NCBI GenBank assembly: GCA_964570285.1
Contig: CAZMXP010000014.1
Location: 22,905 to 86,904, forward strand
DNA length: 64,000 bases
Source: CAZMXP01 sp964570285
Lineage (GTDB): Bacteria > Planctomycetota > PLA2
Direction: 5' to 3'
Part shown: positions 8,022 through 16,155 of the stretch, piece after piece
How the letters are laid out: every line of letters begins with the position of its first letter
Numbering within the stretch: the stretch's first letter is position 1
Program-made: the position numbers and the translations under genes
Notes under the pieces: model-generated
Seen by the model: only the letters and a program-made list of their open reading frames with translations
Told to the model about the DNA's origin: nothing
The model's database searches: none

Positions 8022-8764
8022 TTGCCTCCCTCCAGCGCGCGCCTCTCCGCCTCCTTGGCCGCCGCGTCGATCGCGTCGCGCCGCGCCTTCCACGCGGCCT
8101 TCTTGCGGATGATCCACTCGCCGCCGAAGAGGTCCTCGTGGCGCTCCTTGTAGACGTAGAGCGTGTCGCCGCGGATCTTCCACGTGAAGAGGAGGCTGTC
8201 GCCCATCATCTGCAGCATCGCGCGCGCGGTCGTCTTCTCGAAGTCGAACGAGACGGTGTCGAACTTGTAGACGCGCGCGTCGACCTCGATGTTGATCCCC
8301 ACCGACTCCTCGATCTCGTCGAGGATGTTGACGAGCCACTCCTCGCGGTAGCGCACGCCCTCGAAGCGCGCCGCCCGCAGCCGCTCCCAGACCTCCTCCT
8401 CCTTGAGCCCGGCGTACTTGCCGCGGTGGAGGTCGAGCAGGTGGTTCAATTCGTCGAGGGAGGCGAGCTTCAGCGCGCGGGCGCGCGCGAGCATCGGCTT
8501 CACCTCGCCCACCCCGCGCGCCCCGGCGTCGAGCGCCTGCGCGACGAGCGCCTCGTACTCCCGCTCGCGGGCCACGATCCCCGGCACGCGGGCAATCGCC
8601 TCGTCGAAGTCGATCTGCTTGATCTCGCGCCGCACCTGCGCCAGGCGCGCCTGAAGCTCCGGGTCCACCTCGGCCGCCTTGCGCTTCTTCTTCCCCTCCT
8701 GCCCCGAAGCGAGTCCGGCGGCGAACGCGGCGAGCAGGCCCAATACGATCGCGGTCTGTCTCAA
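8018..8764 (-). CDS. Exported STN-like domain protein A
   Basis: A 248-residue protein with signal peptide RQTAIVLGLLAAFAAGLASG, a Lys-rich linker, a helical region and a C-terminal STN-like unit (VNILDEIEESVGINIEVDARV...ARAMLQMMGDSLLFTWKIRGDTLYVY). The end of the protein is again helical and basic. I chose a TTG start because GGGAGGAG stands immediately upstream and the signal peptide begins there; the frame is open much further but without coding character. Proteins A and B share architecture, pointing to an old duplication. Periplasmic; function unknown. Confidence 0.7.
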   Translation of the reverse strand: MRQTAIVLGLLAAFAAGLASGQEGKKKRKAAEVDPELQARLAQVRREIKQIDFDEAIARVPGIVAREREYEALVAQALDAGARGVGEVKPMLARARALKLASLDELNHLLDLHRGKYAGLKEEEVWERLRAARFEGVRYREEWLVNILDEIEESVGINIEVDARVYKFDTVSFDFEKTTARAMLQMMGDSLLFTWKIRGDTLYVYKERHEDLFGGEWIIRKKAAWKARRDAIDAAAKEAERRALEGGK

Positions 8765-8990
8765 CGCTCCTCCCTTCGCTGCCAGAGGCCCGGGTCCCGC
8801 CTCCGCGTCGGCGGCGGGCACCACGAACAGCGGATTGTCGCATGCCCGCGGGGGCTTCGCGGCGCCGAGCCGCCGCTGCGCCCCTCCGGAGGGACGAGGG
8901 TGGAGGGGGCGACGGGAGTGCGTGGGGTTTGTCTGCGGAGCTGTGGCGGGTGGTGGGGTGGCGGTGTCGGCCGCAAAACTATGGTGTTGC

Positions 8991-9033
8991 TTGGGGGGGC
9001 TTCGCGGCGCCGAGCGCCGCTGCGCCCCCCCAA
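8991..9033 (+). repeat. GC-rich hairpin and repeat upstream of pgi
   Basis: A perfect 10-bp inverted repeat (TTGGGGGGGC at 8991-9000, GCCCCCCCAA at 9024-9033) encloses a GC-rich core ending CGCCGCTGCGCC. A near copy of the core is at 8851-8886 (CTTCGCGGCGCCGAGC followed by CGCCGCTGCG). The hairpin ends 29 bases before the pgi start. It could be a terminator or a dispersed repeat. The rest of the 8765-9062 gap shows no gene. Confidence 0.6.
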
Positions 9034-9062
9034 ACCCCTCCTTATCCCTGTATCTTGTCCCC

Positions 9063-10319
9063 ATGGGATTTGTTTATGAAGCGGCATCGCTTGCGACGAC
9101 GGGGCTCGACCCGGCTGCTGTGGCGGGCCTCGAGGCGCAGGCCAACCTCGCCGCGGCGCGCCTTCCCGCCGCCGCGTTCGTGGCCGATCTCGCCCGGGCG
9201 CCGGCCCTGCCCCCGCGGGCCGACGCGGACCGCGTCGTCGTTCTCGGCATCGGGGGGTCGGCCCTCGGCACGCGCGCGGTGCACGCGGCGAGCCCCGGAC
9301 GCGACATCCTGCCGATCCTCGTGGTCGACAACATCGACCCGCAGCCCTTCGAAGAGGCGTGGCTCGGCGGCGACCCGCGACGCACGGCATGGGTCGTCGT
9401 CAGCAAGAGCGGCGGGACGACCGAGACCCTCGCCCAGTTCGGCCTGCTGCTGCGACGGCTCGGGGAGGCGCGCGCAGGGGCTCAGGTGCACGTGGTCACC
9501 GGGGCGAAGGGTCCCCTCCGCGATCTGGCGGCCGCCGAACGGCTGCCGACGCACGAGGTGCCGGAGGCGGTCGGCGGGCGGTTTTCCGTCTTCACCCCCG
9601 CCGCGACCGTCCCGCTCGCTCTCGCGGGCCACGACTGCGCGGCGCTCCTCGAAGGCGCGCGCGCCGGGGCCGCGGCCGCCGCGAAGCCGGGCAGCGCCGC
9701 AGTCCGCCTCGCCGCGCTACTGATCGCCTCGGCGAACGCCGGCCGCAACATCGTCGCCTTCTGGAGCTACGCCGAGCGTCTGGAGACGGTCGGGGAGTGG
9801 TTCCGCCAACTCTGGGCGGAGAGCCTCGGCAAGCTGAGGCGCGACGGCACGCGCACCGGCCAGACGCCGGTCCACTGCGTCGGATCGACCGACCAGCACA
9901 GCATCCAGCAGCTGATGGTCGAGGGGCCCGCGGACAAGGCGGTCGTCGTTCTGGCCGGTCCGCCGACCGCGCAGACCAAGGCGCCGGAATCGACCCCGGG
10001 TGTGGCTGCCGGCCACTCGCTATCCGGAATCCTGGACGCCATGCGCCGCGCGACTGCCGCAGCGATGGTGCGCGCAGGATGCCCCCTGGCGACGATCAGG
10101 CTCACCTCATGGAACGAGCGCGCGATGGGCGGCCTGCTGATGGCGCTTCTCGCGTCGACGGTCATCGGCGGCGACCTGCTCGGCGTCGACCCCTACGGCC
10201 AGCCCGGAGTCGAGGCGGCGAAGCTCGCGACCAAGGCGCTGCTGGGGGAGCCGAAGGGCCCGCTCTCGGTCCAGATCGCGGCGCTGCTGGGGGAGGGACG
10301 CGGGCTGCCGGGGATGTAG
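9063..10319 (+). CDS. pgi: Glucose-6-phosphate isomerase
   Basis: A 418-residue enzyme with the two SIS sugar-phosphate folds of phosphoglucose isomerase. VVVLGIGGSALGTRAV and VVVSKSGGTTETLAQF bind the substrate phosphate; GGRFSVFTPAATVPLA, the GSTDQHSIQQL segment and the late Lys in EAAKLATKALL are typical active-site elements. It interconverts glucose 6-phosphate and fructose 6-phosphate, linking glycolysis with supply of precursors for the surface glycans encoded nearby. It is shorter than the 550-residue enteric type, in line with compact bacterial forms. The ATG was taken because upstream sequence in the frame is intergenic repeat. Confidence 0.93.
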   Translation: MGFVYEAASLATTGLDPAAVAGLEAQANLAAARLPAAAFVADLARAPALPPRADADRVVVLGIGGSALGTRAVHAASPGRDILPILVVDNIDPQPFEEAWLGGDPRRTAWVVVSKSGGTTETLAQFGLLLRRLGEARAGAQVHVVTGAKGPLRDLAAAERLPTHEVPEAVGGRFSVFTPAATVPLALAGHDCAALLEGARAGAAAAAKPGSAAVRLAALLIASANAGRNIVAFWSYAERLETVGEWFRQLWAESLGKLRRDGTRTGQTPVHCVGSTDQHSIQQLMVEGPADKAVVVLAGPPTAQTKAPESTPGVAAGHSLSGILDAMRRATAAAMVRAGCPLATIRLTSWNERAMGGLLMALLASTVIGGDLLGVDPYGQPGVEAAKLATKALLGEPKGPLSVQIAALLGEGRGLPGM

Positions 10320-10398
10320 CGGAATCGCCGCGAGGAAATCCGGGGGGCGCGGGGGGCGGCCTCCAAGGCGGGTTTTGCGGCCTCTCGCGCCCCGCCCC

Positions 10399-10431
10399 GT
10401 GACACCTATCCGCGTCTTATAGGTGTATGAG
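10399..10431. repeat. Palindromic element, copy 1
   Basis: ACACCTAT (10402-10409) and ATAGGTGT (10419-10426) form a perfect 8-bp inverted repeat around a 9-base loop. The 33-base unit recurs almost base for base at 49836-49867. It sits between the 3' ends of pgi and the PilZ gene. Confidence 0.6.
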
Positions 10432-10447
10432 GATCGCCTCCACCGGG

Positions 10448-10831
10448 TCAGCGGAGCCGCGTCGCGACGAACTTCGAGAGCAGCGAGCGTGCGCCCTCGG
10501 GGAGCGACTCGAAGAAGATCGCCGTGTCGTAGCCCGCGGCGGCGCCGCCCTTGCCGGCCCCCTCTCCTCCCTTGCGCCCGGCGGCCCGGTCGCAGCGCAC
10601 GACGACGCCGGCGATGGCGATCGGGGTCGTGCTCGTCCCCCCCTTGCCCGCGGGCAGCTCCAGCGCAATCTGCACTCGGCTCAGCAGCGGCAGCTTGTCG
10701 GGGGTGCCGAATCGGATCCCCGAACTGCTCAGGTCGTGGATGCGCGTCTCCACGGTGCGCCCGCCGATCGTGAGGCGGAGGGGCAGGTCGGTCTCGACCC
10801 GGGGGCTCTTGCGTCGCTCGGTTTGCGTCAT
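10448..10831 (-). CDS. PilZ-domain protein (c-di-GMP receptor)
   Basis: A 127-residue single-domain PilZ protein. Both c-di-GMP motifs are intact: RxxxR (Arg7 to Arg11, in RRKSPR) and DxSxxG (Asp33, Ser35, Gly38, in DLSSSG). A Gly-rich loop (residues 85-100) interrupts the barrel before the C-terminal helix ending LLSKFVATRLR. It probably senses cyclic di-GMP in the cytoplasm. With a complete pilus assembly locus within 5-10 kb, a role in pilus or surface-polysaccharide control is a fair inference. The ATG was chosen just before the conserved ERRKSPR. It diverges from ssb. Confidence 0.85.
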   Translation of the reverse strand: MTQTERRKSPRVETDLPLRLTIGGRTVETRIHDLSSSGIRFGTPDKLPLLSRVQIALELPAGKGGTSTTPIAIAGVVVRCDRAAGRKGGEGAGKGGAAAGYDTAIFFESLPEGARSLLSKFVATRLR

Positions 10832-10983
10832 CGGGCCTCGCTGCGAAGGCGGACGGTCGATCCAGGGCGTCAAGGCGACACCCGGGCTGGCCGCGGCGAT
10901 TCTATGGGTGGGCTCGGGTAGAGTCAAAAGGCGAAGCGAGCGAGAGAACGAGCGAGCCTCCAGGCGAAGGAGCGTCAAAGACA

Positions 10984-11469
10984 ATGGCGAATTTCAACAA
11001 GGTGATGCTGATCGGAAACCTGACCCGCGATCCCGAACTGCGCTACACGCAGGGGGGGATGGCGCTGGTCAAGTTCGGACTCGCGGTGAACCGCAAGTAC
11101 CGCAACAAGAACACCAACGAGATGGTCGAGGAGGTCACCTTCGTCGACGTCGAGGGGTGGGGCCACTCCGCGGAGATCTTCAAGCAGTACATGTCGAAGG
11201 GCAAGCCGGTCTTCGTCGAGGGGCGGCTGAAGCTGGACCGCTGGGAGGGGAAGGACGGCCAGAAGCAGAGCAAGCTGCTCGTCGTGATGGAGAACTTCCA
11301 GTTCCTCGGCGCAGGCGGGGCGGCGAGGGACGGGGGCGAGCCGAGGAGCCAGCGGGCTTCGCGCGATGGGGGGCCGTCCGAGGCGCCGGAGGGCGTGCAG
11401 GCGGGACAGGTCGCCGACCGCGGCCCGGCGCAGGGCGAGGACTACGACTTCGAGGACATCCCGTTCTGA
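10984..11469 (+). CDS. ssb: Single-stranded DNA-binding protein
   Basis: A 161-residue SSB. The N-terminal OB fold (residues 1-110) contains NKVMLIGNLTRDPELRYT, FGLAVNRKY, DVEGWG and GKPVFVEGRLKLDRW. A flexible Gly/Arg/Gln-rich linker follows and then the acidic tip DFEDIPF, which recruits repair and replication proteins such as PriA, also encoded in this window. It coats single-stranded DNA during replication, recombination and repair. The length is typical. It is read away from the PilZ gene, with about 150 bases between the two starts. Confidence 0.97.
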   Translation: MANFNKVMLIGNLTRDPELRYTQGGMALVKFGLAVNRKYRNKNTNEMVEEVTFVDVEGWGHSAEIFKQYMSKGKPVFVEGRLKLDRWEGKDGQKQSKLLVVMENFQFLGAGGAARDGGEPRSQRASRDGGPSEAPEGVQAGQVADRGPAQGEDYDFEDIPF

Positions 11470-11506
11470 CGATCACCCGGCCCGCCCTCGCCGCTGCGGA
11501 AGACCA

Positions 11507-11719
11507 AGCACAGGGGCACGGGGGCGCGGCGCGCCGCCACGCCGCAACCAACGGAGCGAGGGCCGAAGGCGGCGCTGCGCCCAGGAGTTCCTCTTGCCCA
11601 AGCTCGGCGAGGAGTCGGGGCACCCTCCGCCGCTTGATGGGCAGCGGCGGAGGAGGCCGCGGAGCGGAGTGCGGTCTCCGCGTCGGGACGGTCCCCTTGC
11701 GCCTCCGGCCCCTCGTGCT
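11507..11719. repeat. Degenerate intergenic repeat with decayed inverted ends
   Basis: The 376-base gap between ssb and the acetyltransferase holds no gene. It contains an AGCACAGGGGCACGG end at 11507, a decayed reverse-complement end near 11711-11719, and at 11521-11583 the core CGCCGCAACCAAC...GGCCGAAGGC. The same core appears at 37708-37772 and 59470-59517. I read it as an eroded copy of the elements at 50945-51431 and 59359-59542. Confidence 0.5.
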
Positions 11720-11845
11720 CACCGCTCGCGGCAGCGCCACCTCGCGCGAGCGTTCATCCGGTTCCGGCGTGCAGCCGCGCCGCGTCTCCGCGCTCTGTGC
11801 TCCGCGCGCGGGCCGGCGCCGGTTCCCCGAGGGGGGCCGCCGCCG

Positions 11846-12415
11846 ATGAGGTCTGACGCATCGATCCACCCCACGGCCGTGGTCGACGCCGGCGCCAGGG
11901 TCGGGGCCGGCGCGCGGGTCTGGCACTTCTGCCACGTGATGGAGGGGGCCCGCATCGGCCGCGATTGCGTGCTCGGCCAGAACGTCTTCGTCGGGCGCGG
12001 CGTGCGCATCGGGCAGGGATCCAAGATCCAGAACAACGTCTCCGTCTACGAGGGGGTCACGATCGGGCGCCGCTGCTTTCTCGGCCCCAGCGTCGTCTTC
12101 ACGAACGTCAAGACCCCGCGGGCCGAGGTGGAGCGCCGGGGGGCGTTTCTTCCCACCCTCGTCCGGGATGGCGCGACGGTGGGGGCCAACGCGACCGTCC
12201 TCTGCGGCACCACCATCGGGCGCTACGCGCTCGTGGGCGCGGGAGCCGTCGTGACCCGCGACGTCGCCGATCACGCGCTCGTGTGCGGCGTCCCGGCGCG
12301 CGCGTGCGGCTGGGCCTGCCGCTGCGGCGTCCCGCTCGATCCCGGACTGCGCTGCCCGGAGTGCCGGAGCCGCTACCGGCTGCGGCGGGGGCGACTTGCG
12401 GCGGCGCCGGCGTGA
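11846..12415 (+). CDS. Left-handed beta-helix acetyltransferase, WbpD/WlbB-like
   Basis: A 189-residue hexapeptide-repeat protein. The repeats begin at IHPTAVVDAGARVGAGARVW and continue through NVFVGRGVRIG, KIQNNVSVYEGVTIG, SVVFTNVKTPRAEV and GATVGANATVLCGTTIG. The C-terminus has a small Cys pattern (WACRCGVPL...CPEC) found in many WbpD/WlbB homologues. Those enzymes N-acetylate the 3-amino group of UDP-2-acetamido-3-amino-hexuronate for surface polysaccharides. The ATG was chosen just before the first repeat. The stop overlaps the GTG start of the prepilin peptidase. Confidence 0.88.
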   Translation: MRSDASIHPTAVVDAGARVGAGARVWHFCHVMEGARIGRDCVLGQNVFVGRGVRIGQGSKIQNNVSVYEGVTIGRRCFLGPSVVFTNVKTPRAEVERRGAFLPTLVRDGATVGANATVLCGTTIGRYALVGAGAVVTRDVADHALVCGVPARACGWACRCGVPLDPGLRCPECRSRYRLRRGRLAAAPA

Positions 12416-13236
12416 CCGAGGCGATCGCGCTCTTCTTCGCCGGGCTCGGCGCGATCGTGGGCTCCTTCCTGAACGTGGTCATCCACCGGTTGCCGCGCGC
12501 GGAACCCATGCGCCTCATGGGCCGCTCGATGTGCCCCTCCTGTGGACAGGTGATCGCGTGGCATGACAACCTGCCGCTCCTCTCCTACCTGCTCCTGCGC
12601 GGCCGCTGCCGCCGATGCCGCTGGCCCATTCCGGTGCGCTATCCTGCCGTCGAGGCGCTCGGGGCGGTGCTCTTCGCCCTCGCGTTCCTCCGGGGGGAGG
12701 CGCTGGCGTGGACGCCGCTGCTGCCCGCCGTGGCGCTCTCGGCGGCCTTCCTCGCATCGCTCGTCGCGGCGGCAATCATCGACCTCCGGCACCGGATCCT
12801 CCCCGACCTGCTCACGCTGAAGGTCGCCCTGCCCATCGCCCTCGTCGCGTCGGCGACGATCCCCGCGCTGCACGGCACGTCGCTGTTCGGCGTGAGCCTC
12901 GCCTCGGCGGGGAAGCCCGGCCTCGCCTCGCTGCTGGTGGGCGGGGCCGGCGCCGTCGTCGGCGGGGGCACGATCCTGCTCGCGCGCGCGGTGGGCGGCC
13001 GCCTGCTCCGACGCGAGGCGATCGGGCTCGGCGACGCGAAGCTGATGGCCGCCTGCGGGGTGATGGTGGGTCCCGAAGGGGCGCTGCTCTCGATCGCGAT
13101 CGCCTCCCTTCTCGGCAGCGTCGTCGGGGTCGGCTTCCGGCTCGCGACCCGCCGCCGGGAGGTCCCGTTCGGCCCCTTCCTCGCGACCGGGGTCGCGATC
13201 TCGCTGCTGACGGGGCTCCACCTGCGGGGGTTGTGA
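12412..13236 (+). CDS. pilD: Prepilin peptidase (leader peptidase / N-methyltransferase, family A24)
   Basis: A 274-residue inner-membrane protein. The N-terminal cytoplasmic loop has the two zinc-type pairs CPSC and CRRC expected of the bifunctional form that also N-methylates the new N-terminus. Both catalytic Asp motifs are present: IDLRHRILPD and GLGDAKL. About seven hydrophobic segments are visible. It cuts the leader before the Phe of type IV prepilins, and two such substrates are encoded 8 kb downstream. The GTG start overlaps the preceding stop (GTGA). Confidence 0.95.
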   Translation: MTEAIALFFAGLGAIVGSFLNVVIHRLPRAEPMRLMGRSMCPSCGQVIAWHDNLPLLSYLLLRGRCRRCRWPIPVRYPAVEALGAVLFALAFLRGEALAWTPLLPAVALSAAFLASLVAAAIIDLRHRILPDLLTLKVALPIALVASATIPALHGTSLFGVSLASAGKPGLASLLVGGAGAVVGGGTILLARAVGGRLLRREAIGLGDAKLMAACGVMVGPEGALLSIAIASLLGSVVGVGFRLATRRREVPFGPFLATGVAISLLTGLHLRGL

Positions 13237-13370
13237 CCGCGGCCGTTGGGGGGAGGAGGGGGGCTGGGGGGCCGGGGGGGTCGGGGGGTCGGGAGGGGAT
13301 CAGTGCGCCGCCTGGGTAGGCCAAGGCACAACCCCTTGTATGACAAAGGTCATTGTGCCGCCGTATTTGG

Positions 13371-13399
13371 TTGACGCGTTCGGAGGCGTGGAGCACAAT
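13371..13399 (+). promoter_or_regulatory. Sigma-70-type promoter of the OmpA lipoprotein gene
   Basis: TTGACG (13371-13376), a 17-base spacer and CACAAT (13394-13399) give a good -35/-10 pair about 70 bases before the chosen ATG. It supports the start at 13472. A short palindrome, ATGAC-AAAG-GTCAT, just upstream (about 13340-13353) could be an operator. Confidence 0.55.
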
Positions 13400-13471
13400 G
13401 CTTTCCATTGCGCGCGGGGCTTCTCCCGCCGCACCGCTTTCGGACTCGCTGCGTGCGACAGGAGGGAATCG

Positions 13472-14209
13472 ATGCTTTGGAATGTGATCGCTCGTGCAGG
13501 GGCGGGGCTCGCGGTGGCAGCCCTCGTGTTCTCGGGGGGCTGCCGTTCCGTCAAGACGGACCGGATCCGGGTCCTTGAGGCCAAGAACGCCACCGCCGAG
13601 AAGGAGATGGCGGAGCTGAGGCAGCGCAACGCGGAGCTGCGCGCGAAGGAGCTCGAGGCGCAGGCCGCCCGTGATCGCGCCGAGGCCGAGGCCCGCGCAG
13701 CCGAGGCGCGCGCGACGATCGCCGCCCAGAAGGCTCCCGCCGCCGCGCCTCCGGCGACGGGCGAGAAGCCCGGCCGCATCAGCGTCGACACGAGCGGGCT
13801 CCGCGACATCCCCGGCGTCGAAGTGCGCAGCGGAAAGAACGGGGAGACGACCATCACGCTCGCCTCGGACGTGACGTTCAAGCCCGGTCGTGCCGACCTG
13901 AGCACGAAGTCCCAGGCCACGCTGGAGAAGGTCGCGCTGGCCCTGCGCAACGCGAGCGGCGTGCGCGAAGTGCGCATCGAGGGGCACACCGACAGCGACC
14001 CCATCCGCAAGTCAGGCTGGAAGGACAACCGCCACCTCTCCGTCGAGCGTGCGAGCACGGTCCGCCGCTTCCTCGTGACGAAGGGGCTCGACGACGCAGT
14101 CGTGCACGTCGAAGGGCACGGGGCGGACCGTCCCCTCGCCCCGAACACGAGCGACACGGGCAAGGCCCAGAACCGCCGCGTCGAGATCATCCTCATCGCC
14201 CAGAGCTAG
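13472..14209 (+). CDS. OmpA-family outer-membrane lipoprotein (Pal-like)
   Basis: A 245-residue protein. A signal sequence ends FSGGC, a plausible lipobox with Cys24 as the lipidated residue. A Glu/Ala/Arg-rich coiled coil follows (about residues 30-95), then an OmpA C-terminal domain from about 135: VTFKPGRADLS, VREVRIEGHTDSDP, NRHLSVERASTVRRFL and NRRVEIIL. The coiled coil probably spans periplasm while the OmpA domain grips peptidoglycan. The frame is open 132 bases further up, but AGGAGG lies just before the chosen ATG and a promoter lies between the two starts. Confidence 0.9.
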   Translation: MLWNVIARAGAGLAVAALVFSGGCRSVKTDRIRVLEAKNATAEKEMAELRQRNAELRAKELEAQAARDRAEAEARAAEARATIAAQKAPAAAPPATGEKPGRISVDTSGLRDIPGVEVRSGKNGETTITLASDVTFKPGRADLSTKSQATLEKVALALRNASGVREVRIEGHTDSDPIRKSGWKDNRHLSVERASTVRRFLVTKGLDDAVVHVEGHGADRPLAPNTSDTGKAQNRRVEIILIAQS

Positions 14210-14240
14210 GAGTTTGTCCGACGATTCGTCGGACAAACTC
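14210..14240. repeat. Perfect 15-bp palindrome, possible IS end or terminator
   Basis: GAGTTTGTCCGACGA (14210-14224) and its exact reverse complement (14226-14240) are separated by one base. It begins directly after the OmpA gene stop and directly precedes a transposase remnant. It may be both a terminator and an old insertion-sequence end. Confidence 0.65.
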
Positions 14241-14244
14241 ATAA

Positions 14245-14556
14245 GTGAGAGGGGGTTGGCTGTCGGTGCCCGGCCGACAGGCGCCGGACCGCCGCACGCT
14301 CAGCGGCTTCCCGATGGGGCCATCGGACCGCGACGAGGAGCCGCCCGGGCCGGGCCGTCCGCCGAGGACCACGCCCCGCGACGAGGCGCAGCGCAACTTC
14401 ACGGACCCGGAGAGCGGGATCATGAAGGGACCCGACGGCTTCGTGCAGGCGTACAACTGCCAAGTGGCGGTCGACGCCGCAAGCCACGTGATCGTGGCTG
14501 CGCACGTCTCGAGCACCGGACACAACCTCCTGAAGCTGGCAGCCGCGAGGGCGTGA
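14245..14556 (+). pseudogene. IS1182-type transposase remnant
   Basis: About 100 codons survive. The segment GRPPRTTPRDEAQRNFTDPE followed by SGIMKGPDGFVQAYNCQVAV matches the central part of IS1182-family DDE transposases, where a Pro-rich linker leads to TDPESRIMK and FVQAYNCQ. The N-terminal DNA-binding region and the rest of the catalytic domain are missing, so it cannot be active. It lies between two palindromes that both contain AGGAG(T/C)TTGTCCG (14209 and 14641), possibly the old element ends. From 14557 to 15009 I see no gene. Confidence 0.7.
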
Positions 14557-14639
14557 CGCGGAGCGCCGCGCCTCGCGCAAGTGCCCCCCTCGATCGCGGC
14601 GACGGTTCATGGAGACCCACGACTCGCGTCGCGTCGAAT

Positions 14640-14706
14640 CAGGAGCTTGTCCGGGTCCGGTTGGCCCCGAAGCGTGGCTGGAGGCCACTACCCGGCCAAG
14701 CTCCTG
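14640..14706. repeat. Imperfect palindrome bounding the transposase remnant
   Basis: CAGGAGCTTGTCCGGG (14640-14655) and CCCGGCCAAGCTCCTG (14691-14706) are reverse complements with one mismatch. The left arm resembles the palindrome at 14210. Confidence 0.5.
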
Positions 14707-15009
14707 GGCCGAGGCGGGTGCGAGAGGCCGGGCGCCGCTGGCCCGGCCGCTCCCGGCCCGCGTAGCGGTCGGGGGGCGCCTCGCCCTCGCGAAGCGCGCC
14801 CTCGGGGTGTCCCGCCCCGGGGGCGTGCGTCTCATTCCGGGACAGCGCGGGAGGCGTGCCCCCCCGCACCCCCCCCCGACCCTCCTCCGCCGATCTCTTT
14901 CGCGTCGTCCTCAATCCCCGGCCCTCGATGGGCCGATAGGGAGCCGGGTTCTAGGCTCCTCCGCACAGGTCGGTGCGGCGGGGTGAGACCTCGGAAAGAC
15001 GGGACAACG

Positions 15010-16155
15010 ATGGTCGGAATCGAGGAACTGCTACAGATCATGGTGCAGCGCGGAGGGTCCGACCTGCACGTGACTGCCGGTTCGCCCCCCAAGGTGCGCA
15101 TCGACGGGTCGCTCGTCTCGACCGAGCACGACACGCTGGCGCCCGACGCGACGAAGAAGATCGTCTACTCCGTGCTCACGGCGGAGCAGATCGCGAAGTT
15201 CGAGCGCGAACTCGAACTCGACCTCTCGTTCGGGATCGACGGCCTCGGCCGCTTCCGGACCAACGTCTTCATGCAGCGCGGCGCGGTCGGCGGCGTCTTC
15301 CGCATCATCCCCTACACGATCCAGCCCTTCGAGGAGCTCGGGCTGCCCCGCGAGGTCGTCGAGGGGTTCTGCACGCTGCCGAAGGGGCTCGTGCTCGTGA
15401 CCGGAAGCACCGGATCGGGGAAGTCGACCACGCTGGCCGCGATGATCGACTACATCAACCAGCACCGCTGCGAGCACGTGATCACGATCGAGGATCCGAT
15501 CGAGTACCTGCACCGCAACAAGAACTGCCTCTTCAACCAGCGGGAGGTCGGCTCGGACACGCGCTCGTTCGCGAACGCGCTCCGGTCGGTGCTGCGCGAG
15601 GACCCGGACGTCGTGCTGATCGGCGAGATGCGCGACCTCGAGACGATCGAGCTCGCGCTGACGCTGGCGGAGACGGGGCACCTGACCTTCGCGACGCTGC
15701 ACACCTCCGACACCGTGCAGAGCATCAACCGGATCGTCGACGTCTTCCCGAGCCACCAGCAGCAGCAGGTGCGCACGCAGCTCAGCTTCGTGCTGCAGGG
15801 CGTCATCTGCCAGACGCTCGTGCCGCGCGCGAACGGGCGCGGCCGGGCGCTGGCCGCGGAGGTGATGGTCGCGAACCAGGCGGTCAAGGCCTGCATCCGG
15901 GACAACAAGGCGCATCAGATCTACTCGCTGATCCAGACCGGCGGCAAGTACGGGATGTGCACGATGAACCAGGCGCTCTTCGACCTCTACCAGGGCGCGC
16001 AGATCACCTACGACGAGGCGATGGCGCGCACGACCGATCCCGAGGACCTGAAGCGGACCTTCCAGCGCGCGACGCCGGGGGCGGTGCCCCCGTCGGCGCC
16101 CGCCGGGGCTCCCGCGCGGCGCCCGGCCGCGATGAAGACGGGGCGCCATGTCTAG
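15010..16155 (+). CDS. pilT: Type IV pilus retraction ATPase
   Basis: A 381-residue secretion ATPase. Residues 1-120 form the PilT N-terminal PAS-like region (GGSDLHVTAGSPPKVRIDG). Then come Walker A GSTGSGKST near residue 135, the Asp box ITIEDPIEYLH, Walker B VVLIGEMRDLET and the His box HLTFATLHTSD. The GEMRDLET form and the short Pro/Ala-rich tail are PilT-like. It is a cytoplasmic hexamer that disassembles pilin subunits to retract the pilus. The ATG was chosen because upstream sequence is non-coding IS debris. The last 8 bases overlap pilB. Confidence 0.95.
   Translation: MVGIEELLQIMVQRGGSDLHVTAGSPPKVRIDGSLVSTEHDTLAPDATKKIVYSVLTAEQIAKFERELELDLSFGIDGLGRFRTNVFMQRGAVGGVFRIIPYTIQPFEELGLPREVVEGFCTLPKGLVLVTGSTGSGKSTTLAAMIDYINQHRCEHVITIEDPIEYLHRNKNCLFNQREVGSDTRSFANALRSVLREDPDVVLIGEMRDLETIELALTLAETGHLTFATLHTSDTVQSINRIVDVFPSHQQQQVRTQLSFVLQGVICQTLVPRANGRGRALAAEVMVANQAVKACIRDNKAHQIYSLIQTGGKYGMCTMNQALFDLYQGAQITYDEAMARTTDPEDLKRTFQRATPGAVPPSAPAGAPARRPAAMKTGRHV

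Noticed and set aside
13249..13300. G-rich tract after the prepilin peptidase as a regulatory G-quadruplex
   Set aside because: G runs are common in this genome's intergenic regions and nothing else supports a function.
13340..13471. Longer N-terminus for the OmpA lipoprotein
   Set aside because: It would overlap a good promoter, has no ribosome binding site, and would bury the lipoprotein signal 44 residues inside.
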